A stretch of 39,924 nt of DNA from Aciditerrimonas ferrireducens (GCF_023130475.1 NZ_JAKHEX010000021.1:1-39924), one strand, 5' to 3'. Counted from the first letter of the stretch, positions 8,150 through 16,063 are shown. The notes: generated by a model from the letters alone, not told the origin. Numbers and translations: made by a program.

Positions 8150-10879
8150 ATGGCCCTGCGCGTCGCCGTCGTCCCCCACACCCACTGGGACCGGGAGTGG
8201 TACGAGCCCTTCGAGGGCTTCCGCCACCGCCTGGTGGCCGCCCTCGACCAGCTGCTCGCCACGATGAGCACGGATCCCTCGTTCCGCTGCTTCTTGATGG
8301 ACGGCCAGATGGCCATGGTCGACGACTACCTGGAGGTCCGGCCCGAGATGGCCGAGCGGATCCGGGCCCTGGCCGGGGCCGGCCGGCTGAGCCTGGGCCC
8401 CTGGTACGTGCTGGCCGACGAGTTCCTCCCCTCCCCCGAGACCCACGTCCGGAACCTCCAGCTCGGCCTGGCCCGGGCGGCGGCCTTCGGGGGGGCCATG
8501 GCGGTGGGCTACCTGCCCGACATGTTCGGCCACGTGGCCCAGATGCCCCAGCTCCTCCGCCTGGCGGGCTTCGAGCACGCCGTGGTGTGGCGGGGCGTCC
8601 CCCGGGCCATCGAGGCCTCGGCCTTCTGGTGGGAGGCGCCCGACGGGTCCCGGGTCCGGGCCGAGTACCTGCCCCTGGGCTACGCGAACGGGGCGGCGCT
8701 CCCCGAGGACCCCGAGGGCCTGCGCCGGCGCTTCGAGGCCCTGGCCGAGCAGCAGGCCCCCTTCGTCCGGGGCGAGCTGCTCGTCATGGCCGGCAACGAC
8801 CACCAGCCGCCCCAGCCGGCCCTCGGCCGGCTCCTGGCCGAGCTGGCGGCCGAGGACCCCGACGGTCGGTGCGCCCGGCTGGTCTCCCTCCCCGAGTACC
8901 TCCAGCAGGCACCCGTCGAGGACCTGCCGACCTGGCGGGGCGAGCTGCGCTCGGGGGCCCGGGCCAACGTCCTCATGGGCGTCCTCTCCACCCGCGTCGA
9001 CCTCAAGCAGCGGGCCGCCCAGGTGGCCCGGGAGCTCGAACGGCGGGCCGAACCGCTCCAGGCCCTCTTCGGCCGCCGCCCCGAGGCGGCCGCTGGGGAG
9101 CTGGCCCTGGCCTGGCGCCAGGTGGTCCGCAACGCCGCCCACGACTCCATCTGCGCCTGCTCGGTGGACCCGGTGACCGACGCCGTCCTCCAGCGCTACG
9201 CCGAAGCCCTGACGGTGGCCCGGGGAGTGGCCCAGGACGCCCTGGCGGACCTGGCCGCCTCCCTGACCGAGCCGGGGCCGACGGTCGTGAACCTGGCCGC
9301 CCGGGACCGGGCGGGCCTCGTCGAGGCCACCGTGGTCGGCGAGAACCCCCCGCCGCACACCCAGGTCCTGGCCGAGCCGGCCGGGGCCCTGGGTCTGCCC
9401 CGGGGCCTCGGCGAGCTCCGCCTGGACGCCGGGTCGGTCCGGACCCTGCTGGCCATGCTGCCCGACACCGCCCAGCTGACCGAGGACAGCTGGGTGCAGG
9501 CGGTGAACGTCGAGGAGGACGACGAGGGCCTGGCGGTGACCGTGGCCGTCGGACCCGAGGAACGGCCGGCCAGTGCGGTGGCCGGCGCCCGCGCCGACCT
9601 GCTGGCCCGGCTCCAGCGCCGGCCCGAGGCCACCGTCCGGCTCCGCCTGGACCAGCCGCCCACCCATCGGGTCCTCGCCCGGGTGGGTCCGGTGCCGGGC
9701 TTCGGCTGGGCCCCGTTCGCCCCCGAGGCCCCGACCGGCCCGGTGCGGGCCGAGGCCCTGCCCGACGGCGGGGGGATCCGACTGACCAACGGCCTCGTGG
9801 AGGTCCTCGTCGACCCGAGCGACGGCACCTTCGCCCTCGACGGCCTGGCCGGCTTCGGCCGGCTGGTCGACGGCGGGGACCTCGGGGACTCCTACAACTA
9901 CTCGCCCCCGGCCCAGGACCGGCTCGTGGATCGGCCCGAGCGGGTCGAGCTGGCCCTCGAGGAGGACGGCCCCCTGCGGGCCCGGGTGCGGGTCAGCGCC
10001 GACTACACCTGGCCCGAGCGGGCCGAGGGCACGAGCCAGGCCCGGGTCGGCGCGTGCCCGGTCCGGGTCACCAGCCTGCTCGAGCTCCGGGCCGACGAGC
10101 CCTGGCTGCGGGTCCGGACCAGCTTCGAGAATCCGGCCCGGGACCACCGCCTTCGGGTCCACTTCCCCCTGCCCGAGCCGGCGAGCGGCTCGGTGGCCGA
10201 GTGCGCCTTCGGGACGGTCGCCCGGGGCCTCTCGGCCGAGGGACGACCCGAGGAGCTCGGCCTGCCGACCTTCCCCTCCCGGCGCTTCGTCCAGGCCGGC
10301 GGCCTCACCGTGGTCCACGACGGCCTCCACGAGTACGAGCTGGTGGACCTGGCCGAGGAGGACGGCCAGCCGGTGGCGAAGGGCCTGGCCCTGACCCTCC
10401 TACGGGCCACCGGCATGCTCTCCCGGGTCGGCATGGCCACCCGGCCCCTGCCGGCCGGCCCCCTCACGCCGGTGGAGGGCCTCCAGATGGTCGGCCGGAC
10501 CGTCGAGGCCCGCTACGCCCTCTGCCTGGCCCCCCTCGACCCCTACGAGCTGGCCGACGACGTCCTGGTGCCCCTGGAGGTGGTGACCGGCCTCGGCGGC
10601 GGCACCCGGCCGGCCCGGGGTCAGGCCCTCGCGGTACACGGCGCCGAGGTCTCGGCCCTCCGGCGGGTCCACGGGGGCCTCGAGCTCCGGGTCTTCAACC
10701 CGCGACCCGCCCCCACTGAGGTCCGCCTGCCCGGCCGGCGAGGCTGGCTGGTCGACCTCCGGGGCCGACCCCTGGAGCCGTTCACCGAGGGCCTTCCGCT
10801 TCGGGCCTTCGGCATCGCCACCCTCTGGCTGCCCGACGACCCGGCCGCCATGCCCCCGGGCGCAGGAACCTCCGCCTAG
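8150..10879 (+). CDS. glycoside hydrolase family 38 alpha-mannosidase (MngB-like)
   Basis: A 909-residue retaining alpha-mannosidase of family GH38. The N-terminal catalytic domain starts VAVVPHTHWDREWYEPFE (zinc ligands in HTHWD, H10/D14 region). It has the catalytic nucleophile in GYLPDMFGH (D124) and the last zinc histidine in NAAHDSICACSVDPV (H331). The HDSIC.CS pattern is closest to bacterial mannosylglycerate hydrolases (MngB) and related cytosolic mannosidases. The long C-terminal half is all-beta. No signal peptide is visible, so it is probably cytoplasmic, acting on an imported or internal mannosylated glycoside such as mannosylglycerate or a glucosylmannoside. No sugar transporter or phosphotransferase gene is adjacent. 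Its stop codon shares the tetranucleotide CTAG with the convergent cyclase gene. Confidence 0.92.
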   Translation: MALRVAVVPHTHWDREWYEPFEGFRHRLVAALDQLLATMSTDPSFRCFLMDGQMAMVDDYLEVRPEMAERIRALAGAGRLSLGPWYVLADEFLPSPETHVRNLQLGLARAAAFGGAMAVGYLPDMFGHVAQMPQLLRLAGFEHAVVWRGVPRAIEASAFWWEAPDGSRVRAEYLPLGYANGAALPEDPEGLRRRFEALAEQQAPFVRGELLVMAGNDHQPPQPALGRLLAELAAEDPDGRCARLVSLPEYLQQAPVEDLPTWRGELRSGARANVLMGVLSTRVDLKQRAAQVARELERRAEPLQALFGRRPEAAAGELALAWRQVVRNAAHDSICACSVDPVTDAVLQRYAEALTVARGVAQDALADLAASLTEPGPTVVNLAARDRAGLVEATVVGENPPPHTQVLAEPAGALGLPRGLGELRLDAGSVRTLLAMLPDTAQLTEDSWVQAVNVEEDDEGLAVTVAVGPEERPASAVAGARADLLARLQRRPEATVRLRLDQPPTHRVLARVGPVPGFGWAPFAPEAPTGPVRAEALPDGGGIRLTNGLVEVLVDPSDGTFALDGLAGFGRLVDGGDLGDSYNYSPPAQDRLVDRPERVELALEEDGPLRARVRVSADYTWPERAEGTSQARVGACPVRVTSLLELRADEPWLRVRTSFENPARDHRLRVHFPLPEPASGSVAECAFGTVARGLSAEGRPEELGLPTFPSRRFVQAGGLTVVHDGLHEYELVDLAEEDGQPVAKGLALTLLRATGMLSRVGMATRPLPAGPLTPVEGLQMVGRTVEARYALCLAPLDPYELADDVLVPLEVVTGLGGGTRPARGQALAVHGAEVSALRRVHGGLELRVFNPRPAPTEVRLPGRRGWLVDLRGRPLEPFTEGLPLRAFGIATLWLPDDPAAMPPGAGTSA

Positions 10880-12204
10880 CGGCCCGGAGAGCCGGAGGAC
10901 CACGGGGCCCCGGGGTCGCCCTCGGGGCGCCGGGCCGCCAGGACCTGCTCGCCGAGCCCCCGGAGGCCCTCGAGGTCCCGCAGGACGCCGGCCAGCCGGT
11001 CCAGGCGCCGCCCGGCCCGCCGGTCGCTCGGCGCGGCCTCCTGCCCCCGGCGATGGAGGTTCCAGAGCTGGACCCGGCCGACGTCCCGGACCATGCGCGG
11101 CCGGAGCGGCGTGGCCTCCACTTCGGCCAGGACGGCCTGGACTGCCGCTGGCAGGTCCCGGGCCGCCTGCTCGGCCACCAGGGCGTGGCGGACCTCGTCG
11201 GCCGCCAGGACCGTCCCCGGGTAGGCCAGCTGGGCGATCCGGCTGGCCAGGTTCACCACCGGCCCGAAGTAGTCCCCGTCCTGGGCCAGGACCGGCCCCA
11301 GGGCCAGGCCGACGCGGACGTCCGAGAGCAGCTCGTCGTCCGCGTAGAGCTCGGCCAGCCGGACCGCCACCGCCACCCCCGCCCCGGGCCGCTCGGCGAC
11401 GAACATGGCTTCGTCCCCGATCATCTTCACCAACCGTCCACCCAGCGCCGTGATGGTCTCGTGGGCCAGGGTCTCGAACCGGTTCACCACCGTCGCCAGG
11501 GTCGCCTCGTCCAACTGCTGGCTCAGCCGGGTGAACCCGACCATGTCGGCGAACCCCACCACCAGCTCGGGCGACCCGCTGGGCTGACGGCCCCGCTGGG
11601 CCATGGCTCGGCGCACCGCCGCCTGGAGGTGCCGGCGCCAGACGAACTCGAGGAGGCGAGCGACGGCCGGCAGGGACCGGTCGGCCACCTCGACGAAGCG
11701 GGCGGCCGCCTCCACGCTGTCCCCGCCGGCGATCCCCAGCGGCGTGGCCGTCGCCGCGAGCTCCGCCTCGGCCACCCGGCTCATGGCGACCCCCACCACG
11801 CGGGTCAGGCCGACCGCCGAGGCCAGGTCGGTCACCCCGAGGTCCACGAGCTCCTGGAGGGTCAGCACCGCCTCGACGTCCTGCTCCCCGAAGAGCCGCT
11901 CCTCGGGACCGAAGTCCGGGAACCCGAGGGCCCGCCAGAACCGGGCCAGGACGTCCACGGCCATGCCGGTGGCCTCGGCCACCTCCTGGGCGGTGAACCG
12001 CCGACGGGTCGGCAGCAGCAAACGGTCCGCCACCAGCAGATCCACGACGTCGCCGGCCAACGCCGCCTGGAACTCCTCCTCGCCGACCCCCGCGGCCTGC
12101 AGCACGGCACGGACCCGGGCCAGTGCCGCCGCTCGCCCCTCGTCGGCCTCGTCGCCCGGCGCGCTCGGGCCGGACCCCGCAGCTCCCCGGCGATCGCCAC
12201 TCAT
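10876..12204 (-). CDS. class III adenylate cyclase with Rv1264-like regulatory domain
   Basis: A 442-residue soluble cyclase that makes cAMP. Residues about 25-200 form an all-helical domain (FTAQEVAEATGMAVDVLARF, then LVDLGVTDLASAVGLTRVVG) matching the autoinhibitory N-terminal domain of mycobacterial Rv1264. The catalytic domain begins GFADMVGFTRLS (first metal Asp, D220). It continues LVKMIGDEAMF (substrate-specifying K260, second metal Asp D264) and GDYFGPVVNLASRI (D311, transition-state N318 and R322). All residues required for homodimeric activity are present. ATG 12204 overlaps the gpsA stop (ATGA), so it is translated with the glycerol-3-phosphate dehydrogenase. The last 40 residues are low-complexity. 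Confidence 0.9.
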   Translation of the reverse strand: MSGDRRGAAGSGPSAPGDEADEGRAAALARVRAVLQAAGVGEEEFQAALAGDVVDLLVADRLLLPTRRRFTAQEVAEATGMAVDVLARFWRALGFPDFGPEERLFGEQDVEAVLTLQELVDLGVTDLASAVGLTRVVGVAMSRVAEAELAATATPLGIAGGDSVEAAARFVEVADRSLPAVARLLEFVWRRHLQAAVRRAMAQRGRQPSGSPELVVGFADMVGFTRLSQQLDEATLATVVNRFETLAHETITALGGRLVKMIGDEAMFVAERPGAGVAVAVRLAELYADDELLSDVRVGLALGPVLAQDGDYFGPVVNLASRIAQLAYPGTVLAADEVRHALVAEQAARDLPAAVQAVLAEVEATPLRPRMVRDVGRVQLWNLHRRGQEAAPSDRRAGRRLDRLAGVLRDLEGLRGLGEQVLAARRPEGDPGAPWSSGSPGR

Positions 12205-13262
12205 CGCCCTGGGCCCTCTCGCACCGGGCCCTCTCGCACCGGGCCCTCGGCCGACACGGGTTCGCCGAGGTCCCAGAACTCGGCCTTGGCCGTGCGGCTC
12301 ATCAACCGGTCGACCGCTTCGACCACGGTGGCCCGACCTTCGAGGACGTCGAGCACCTGCTGGCCGATCGGCAGCTCGACCCCGTGGTGGGCGGCCAGTT
12401 CGACGAGGGGACGGGCACTGACCACGCCTTCGACCACCATGCGGGAGCCCCCGAGGATCTCGGCCAGCGGCCGGCCCTGCCCGAGGGCCACGCCGGCGGA
12501 GCGGTTCCGACTGTGGGGACTGGTGCAGGTCGCCACCAGGTCGCCGACTCCCGCCAGACTGGTGACGGTCAAGCGCTCGCCGCCGAGGGCCACCACCAGT
12601 CGGCCCAGCTCGGCCAGCCCTCGGGTCACCAGGGCCGCCAAGGAGGAATCCCCCAGGCCAAGACCCACGGCCATGCCAGCGGCGAGGGCCAGGACGTTCT
12701 TCGTCACGCCGGCCACTTCGCAGCCCACGACGTCGTCGTTCGTGTAGATCCGCAGCCGATCGGTGTGGAGCAGGCGCTGGGCCAGCAGGGCGGCGCTGGG
12801 ATCGGTCATGGCCACGACCGTGGCCGCGGGCTGGCCAGCGGCGATCTCGTGGGCGAGGTTGGGCCCGGAGAGGACCCCGCGGGGGCACTGGGGCAGTTCC
12901 TCGGCCAGCACCTCGGTCATCCGACGGTGGCTGCTCCGCTCGAGGCCCTTGGCCAAGCTGACCACCGGCACCCCGGGGGGCAGCCACGCCCGAGCCTCCC
13001 GCACCACCTGGCGAAACCCGTGGGAGGGAACCGCGAGGACCACCAGGCTGGCCCCTTGAACAGCCTCGGCGAGGGAGGCCGTCACCCGGACCCCCTCGGG
13101 CAGGACCAGGTCGGGAACGTAGTCGGGGTTCCGCCGATTGGCGGCGAGGGCCGCCGCCAGTTCGGGGCGTCGGCACCACAAGGCGGTCGGTCCTCGGCGC
13201 CCCGCCAGGGCCGCCACGGTCGTCCCCCAGGATCCGGCGCCCAGCACGCAGACCCGTTCCAT
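12201..13262 (-). CDS. gpsA: NAD(P)-dependent glycerol-3-phosphate dehydrogenase
   Basis: It reduces dihydroxyacetone phosphate to sn-glycerol 3-phosphate, the backbone of membrane phospholipids. The 353-residue protein has the Rossmann loop VLGAGSWGTTVA at residues 6-17, VVSLAKGLE, LSGPNLAHEIAAGQPAA, the catalytic lysine in VAGVTKNVLALAAG, and TSLAGVGDLVATCTSPHSRNR, all in family order. The C-terminal 12-15 residues are a tandem EGPVR repeat encoded by a 15-bp DNA repeat and are not conserved in the family. A TAGGGT hexamer lies 9 nt upstream of the ATG; the same sequence also offers a weak GGTGGG ribosome-binding site. It is the first gene of the gpsA-cyclase operon and is divergent from cofC. 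Confidence 0.97.
   Translation of the reverse strand: MERVCVLGAGSWGTTVAALAGRRGPTALWCRRPELAAALAANRRNPDYVPDLVLPEGVRVTASLAEAVQGASLVVLAVPSHGFRQVVREARAWLPPGVPVVSLAKGLERSSHRRMTEVLAEELPQCPRGVLSGPNLAHEIAAGQPAATVVAMTDPSAALLAQRLLHTDRLRIYTNDDVVGCEVAGVTKNVLALAAGMAVGLGLGDSSLAALVTRGLAELGRLVVALGGERLTVTSLAGVGDLVATCTSPHSRNRSAGVALGQGRPLAEILGGSRMVVEGVVSARPLVELAAHHGVELPIGQQVLDVLEGRATVVEAVDRLMSRTAKAEFWDLGEPVSAEGPVREGPVREGPGR
12211..12248. repeat. 15-bp tandem repeat, about 2.5 copies, in gpsA 3' end
   Basis: GGGCCCTCTCGCACC occurs at 12211-12225 and 12226-12240, followed by a partial copy GGGCCCTC. It encodes the REGPV repeat at the GpsA C-terminus, just before the ATGA junction with the cyclase gene. A repeat of this kind can change length in whole codons without breaking the frame. 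Confidence 0.9.
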
Positions 13263-13271
13263 CGCCGGCCC

Positions 13272-13277
13272 ACCCTA
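13272..13277 (-). promoter_or_regulatory. candidate -10 hexamer of gpsA operon
   Basis: TAGGGT on the minus strand, 9 nt before the gpsA ATG. The spacing is slightly longer than at the other leaderless sites, so the transcript may carry one to three leader bases. Confidence 0.35.
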
Positions 13278-13315
13278 GGCCGCTCGCGCCCAACGGCGCC
13301 CTGCCAACCGGGCCC

Positions 13316-13321
13316 TACACT
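13316..13321 (+). promoter_or_regulatory. candidate -10 hexamer of cofC
   Basis: TACACT, 8 nt before the GTG start of cofC, with no Shine-Dalgarno in between. It is divergent from the gpsA hexamer about 40 bp away. Confidence 0.45.
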
Positions 13322-13329
13322 GCCCCTCG

Positions 13330-13938
13330 GTGCACTCCTCCGCTGCAGGCCCCGAGCCGGCGGCCGTCCTGGTCCCCGTGAAGGCCTTCCGGGCGGCCAA
13401 GAGCCGCCTGGCCCCGGCCGTGGACCCGACCACCCGAGCCTGTCTGGCCAGGTCCATGGCCGAACGGGTGCTGGCCGCCGCCGCTCCCCTGCCCGTGGCC
13501 GTCGTCTGCGACGACCCCGAGGTGGCCGAGTGGGCAGCCGACCGGGGGGCCCTGGTGCTGCCCGCCCCGGGCATCGGCTTGAACCGGGCCGTGGCCAGCG
13601 GTCGGGCGGCCCTCGCCGCCCGAGGGTTCGCTCGGGTCGCCGTGGTCCACAGCGACCTGCCGGCCGCCCGGAACCTCGCCGGCCTGCTGGGCTTCGAGGG
13701 CCTCACGTTGGTCCCCGACCGGCACCGGGTCGGCACGAACGTGCTCTGCCTTCCGAGCGCCTTGCCCTTCCCCTTCTCCTACGGACCGGGTTCCTTCGAG
13801 CGTCACCTGGCCGCGGCCCGGGCCAGCGGCCTGCCGGTCCGGATCCTCGAACCCTTGGAACTCACCTGGGACGTGGACCTGCCCGACGACGTGGCCGCCG
13901 CCCTGGCGCACCTCGGCCCGAGCTGCCTGCCGGCATGA
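13330..13938 (+). CDS. cofC: 2-phospho-L-lactate/PEP guanylyltransferase (F420 biosynthesis)
   Basis: CofC (FbiD in mycobacteria) transfers GMP from GTP to 2-phospholactate or phosphoenolpyruvate, the first dedicated step in making the side chain of deazaflavin F420. The 202-residue length is normal. The nucleotidyltransferase pattern is clear: VLVPVKAFRAAKSRLAP (residues 14-30), VAVVCDDPEVAEWA, AVVHSDLPAARNLAGLL, VPDRHRVGTNVLCLP and LTWDVDLPDDVAAAL near the C-terminus, carrying the family aspartates. It starts at GTG with a TACACT hexamer 8 nt upstream. The last base pairs overlap the PIG-L gene as ATGA. F420 use in this genome is supported by the PPOX/F420-type gene at 24.3 kb. Confidence 0.92.
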   Translation: MHSSAAGPEPAAVLVPVKAFRAAKSRLAPAVDPTTRACLARSMAERVLAAAAPLPVAVVCDDPEVAEWAADRGALVLPAPGIGLNRAVASGRAALAARGFARVAVVHSDLPAARNLAGLLGFEGLTLVPDRHRVGTNVLCLPSALPFPFSYGPGSFERHLAAARASGLPVRILEPLELTWDVDLPDDVAAALAHLGPSCLPA

Positions 13939-14750
13939 ACCCGCCGGCACCGGGCCCCGCGGGGGGATCGCGCTTCGAGCTGCCCGTCGGCCAGCTGCCC
14001 GAGGCGGGCTCACCGAGCACCGAGCTGCCCCGGCCCGACGTTGCCCTGGCCATCGCCGCCCACCCTGACGACGCCGAGTTCGCCTGCGGAGCCACCCTGG
14101 CCCGCTGGGCGGAGGCCGGTTGCGCCGTCTTCGAGCTCGTGCTGACCGACGGACAGAAAGGCACCTGGGAGCCCGACAGCGACCCGGCCGCCTTGGCTGC
14201 AGCGCGCCGCGTCGAGCAGCAGCAGGCCGCGTCCCTCCTCGGTGTCGCCTCGGTCGACTTCCTCGGCTTGACCGACGGCGAGCTCCAATCCGGCCTGGCC
14301 GAACGTCGCCTGGTCTGCGCAGCCATCCGGCGGATCCGTCCCGACGTGGTCCTCGGCCACGACCCCTGGCGCCGCTACCGCCTGCACCCCGACCACCGCC
14401 ACGCCGGCTGGCTGACCGTCGACGGCGTGGTGGCGGCCCGGGACCCGGCGTTCTTCCCGGACCTCGGCCTGCCTCCCCACCGGCCTCGGACCCTCCTGCT
14501 CTTCGAGCCCGACCAGCCCAACCACGTGGAGCCGGCCAGCCCCGAGCACCTCGACCGCAAGGTCCGGGCCCTCTTGGCCCATCAGAGCCAGCTTCGCAGC
14601 ACCATGGGCATCGACCCGGCGGCCACCCCGGAGGAGGTCGAGGCGGCCCGCGCCGCCTTTCGGGACGCCGTGGTCCGCCAGGCGGCCCAACACGGGGCGC
14701 TGGCCGGACTGTCGGCCGGGGAGGCGTTCCACCGCATCGAGCCCCTCTGA
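13935..14750 (+). CDS. PIG-L/LmbE-family deacetylase
   Basis: A 271-residue zinc-dependent N-deacetylase of the PIG-L family, which includes MshB (mycothiol pathway), Mca and BshB. The metal motif IAAHPDDAEFACG lies at residues 40-52 (His43 and Asp46 as ligands). It is followed by DVVLGHDPWRRYRLHPDHRHAG, whose HPDH supplies the last histidine. The N-terminal 33 residues are proline-rich and precede the core. ATG 13935 overlaps the cofC stop (ATGA), so the two are co-translated. MshB itself usually lies elsewhere, and the substrate (a GlcNAc-like sugar or an amide) cannot be assigned from sequence. The gene ends upstream of a strong hairpin. Confidence 0.88.
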   Translation: MNPPAPGPAGGSRFELPVGQLPEAGSPSTELPRPDVALAIAAHPDDAEFACGATLARWAEAGCAVFELVLTDGQKGTWEPDSDPAALAAARRVEQQQAASLLGVASVDFLGLTDGELQSGLAERRLVCAAIRRIRPDVVLGHDPWRRYRLHPDHRHAGWLTVDGVVAARDPAFFPDLGLPPHRPRTLLLFEPDQPNHVEPASPEHLDRKVRALLAHQSQLRSTMGIDPAATPEEVEAARAAFRDAVVRQAAQHGALAGLSAGEAFHRIEPL

Positions 14751-14813
14751 GCCGCCCGATCCCTCGACCCCTCTCCATCCCGGGCGCTCGCCCCTGGGGC
14801 CCTTCGGACGCGA

Positions 14814-14850
14814 CGGGGAGCGGGGTGGCCCCTGCGCACCCCGCTCCCCG
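14814..14850. terminator. bidirectional terminator-like hairpin
   Basis: A perfect 14-bp inverted repeat: CGGGGAGCGGGGTG at 14814-14827 and CACCCCGCTCCCCG at 14837-14850, with a 9-nt loop. It lies between the convergent PIG-L and hup genes, 64 bp after the PIG-L stop. There is no T-run, as is common in high-GC actinobacteria. The remainder of 14751-15001 shows no gene that I can support. Confidence 0.7.
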
Positions 14851-15001
14851 TCCACGTCACCCGACGATGCCCGACACGAAGCACCCCGCAGAGCCCGACG
14901 GACCCTGCACCGCCAGCCGTCTGGCGTCGCCGGTCAGGAGGTGCCTGGTGATCCTCAGGCGAGGCGGCTCTGCCAAGGCCCAGCCGTCCCCGCCAGGGGG
15001 C

Positions 15002-15610
15002 TCAGCCTCGACGCGTCCCGCGCCCGCTCGTGGTCCCGCTCCGACGAGCCGTCGGCCGGGCCGCCACTCGGGCCGCCGCAGCCGGCCGACTGACGGTCTT
15101 GCGAGCCACGGCCTTCTTCGCCGTCGCCCGCGTCGTGGTCCGCTTGCTCGCCGTGGCCTTCGTGGCCGCCGCCTTGCGGGTCGTCCGCCCGGCGCTGGCG
15201 GCCGCGGCCGTCCGCTTGCTCGCCGTGGCCTTCGTGGCCGCCGCCTTGCTGGCCGTGGCCTTCGCCGTCCCCCGGGTCGCCCGAGTGGTCGTCGATCCCG
15301 CCGGCAGGCTCAGCTTCGGGGCCTTCAGAGGGGCTTTGCCGTTCACCACCTGCTTCAGGGCGACACTCGGCGAGAAGCTGATGCCCTTGCTGGCGGGGAT
15401 CCGCACGGCTGCGCCCGTCTGCGGGTTCCGACCCGTCCGGGCAGCCCGACGGGTTTGCTTGAAGGCGCCGAAGCCCACCAGCGACACCCGCCGACCGGCC
15501 TTCACCTCGCTCACGATGGTGTGCAGCATGGCGTTCACGGCGTTCTCGGCGTCCCGTTTCGCCAACTGCGCCGTCTTGCCAACGGCCTCGATCAGCTCTG
15601 ACTTGTTCAC
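15002..15610 (-). CDS. hup: HU-family nucleoid protein with Lys/Ala/Arg tail
   Basis: A histone-like DNA-binding protein of 202 residues. The first 90 residues are a normal HU domain (MNKSELIEAVGKTAQLAKRD, VSLVGFGAFK, RTGRNPQTGAAVRIPASKGISF, which is the DNA-binding arm). They are followed by about 110 residues rich in Lys, Ala, Thr and Arg with repeated KAAATKATASKRT units, like the tail of mycobacterial HupB. An AGGAGG ribosome-binding site at 15621-15616 is 5 nt from GTG 15610, which gives the canonical MNKSELI start; an in-frame GTG at 15616 overlaps that site and is unlikely. Such tails compact DNA and bind RNA or DNA nonspecifically. Confidence 0.95.
   Translation of the reverse strand: MNKSELIEAVGKTAQLAKRDAENAVNAMLHTIVSEVKAGRRVSLVGFGAFKQTRRAARTGRNPQTGAAVRIPASKGISFSPSVALKQVVNGKAPLKAPKLSLPAGSTTTRATRGTAKATASKAAATKATASKRTAAAASAGRTTRKAAATKATASKRTTTRATAKKAVARKTVSRPAAAARVAARPTARRSGTTSGRGTRRG
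15138..15248. repeat. 39-bp direct repeat in the hup tail
   Basis: The same 39 bp is found at 15138-15176 and 15210-15248, 72 bp apart. The repeats encode the KAAATKATASKRT units of the HU tail. A third, diverged copy of the KAAATKATASK unit lies just after 15248. Identity at the DNA level suggests recent duplication or gene conversion. Confidence 0.85.
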
Positions 15611-15640
15611 CGCCACCTCCTGGTTCGTCGCGGATTCCCC

Positions 15641-15671
15641 ATATCAAAGAAGGTTTCGCCTCCCAGGTCAA
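15641..15671 (-). promoter_or_regulatory. candidate hup promoter
   Basis: On the minus strand, TTGACC (15671-15666) is followed by the only AT-rich stretch nearby, TTTGATAT (15648-15641). A TTTGAT hexamer gives a 17-nt spacer. It lies about 30-60 bp upstream of the GTG and its AGGAGG site. Confidence 0.4.
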
Positions 15672-15829
15672 GCATCGCGCCTTCGGACTCCCTGAGAATG
15701 CGGCCGAAAGCGGCCCAGGAGCGCAGGCGCGCCGCCCGAGCCGGATCGTCGAAACAGCGAAAACACCTTGTGGGAGAAGGCCATTTCGCCCTCGCCCAGA
15801 GGACTGACGAGTCGTGGGAGGATCGGGCG

Positions 15830-16063
15830 GTGCAGACGCTGCCCGACGGTCGCTACGAAGCCCTGGTGCTGGAGGCCGACAACCAACCCCAGGGTTGGCG
15901 CCTGGCGGTCGTCCTGACCCAGGGCCCCTTGGCCGGCACCGTCGTCGATCTGCCACCGCTGCCGGATCCGCCGGCCGTCGATCCCTTGAGTCTCCTCGGC
16001 CAGCCTGGCATCCTGAGCGTCCAGGGCGGCTCCCTGCGCTTCACCCCCGACCCCCCGGCATGA
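15830..16063 (+). CDS. 77-residue protein of unknown function upstream of VirD4-like ATPase
   Basis: I do not recognise this protein. The start GTG at 15830 is fixed by GGGAGG at 15816-15821, 8 nt upstream; the frame is open further 5' but only with basic low-complexity sequence. The protein reads as a small all-beta domain (GRYEALVLEA, GWRLAVVLTQGPLAGTVVDLP). A proline-rich segment and a second pair of strands (GILSVQGGSLRF) follow. The alternation of hydrophobic and polar residues would suit an OB-fold or barrel, but that is inference. It ends 39 bp before the ATPase gene on the same strand and is probably in the same operon. Confidence 0.65.
   Translation: MQTLPDGRYEALVLEADNQPQGWRLAVVLTQGPLAGTVVDLPPLPDPPAVDPLSLLGQPGILSVQGGSLRFTPDPPA

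Noticed and set aside
6554..10330. A 1258-codon minus-strand open frame spanning the ligase and the whole mannosidase region
   Set aside because: Only the part below about 8143 matches a protein family. The rest is the antisense of the GH38 gene with Gly/Pro/Gln/His-rich composition, an effect of very high GC.
10876..13293. Reading the cyclase as an 805-residue protein fused to upstream sequence
   Set aside because: Upstream of ATG 12204 the frame is the shadow of gpsA; the ATGA junction and the conserved cyclase N-terminus fix the start.
15698..15829. N-terminal extension of the 77-residue protein to ATG 15698
   Set aside because: The extension is basic and low-complexity, while GGGAGG 8 nt before GTG 15830 is a strong ribosome-binding site.
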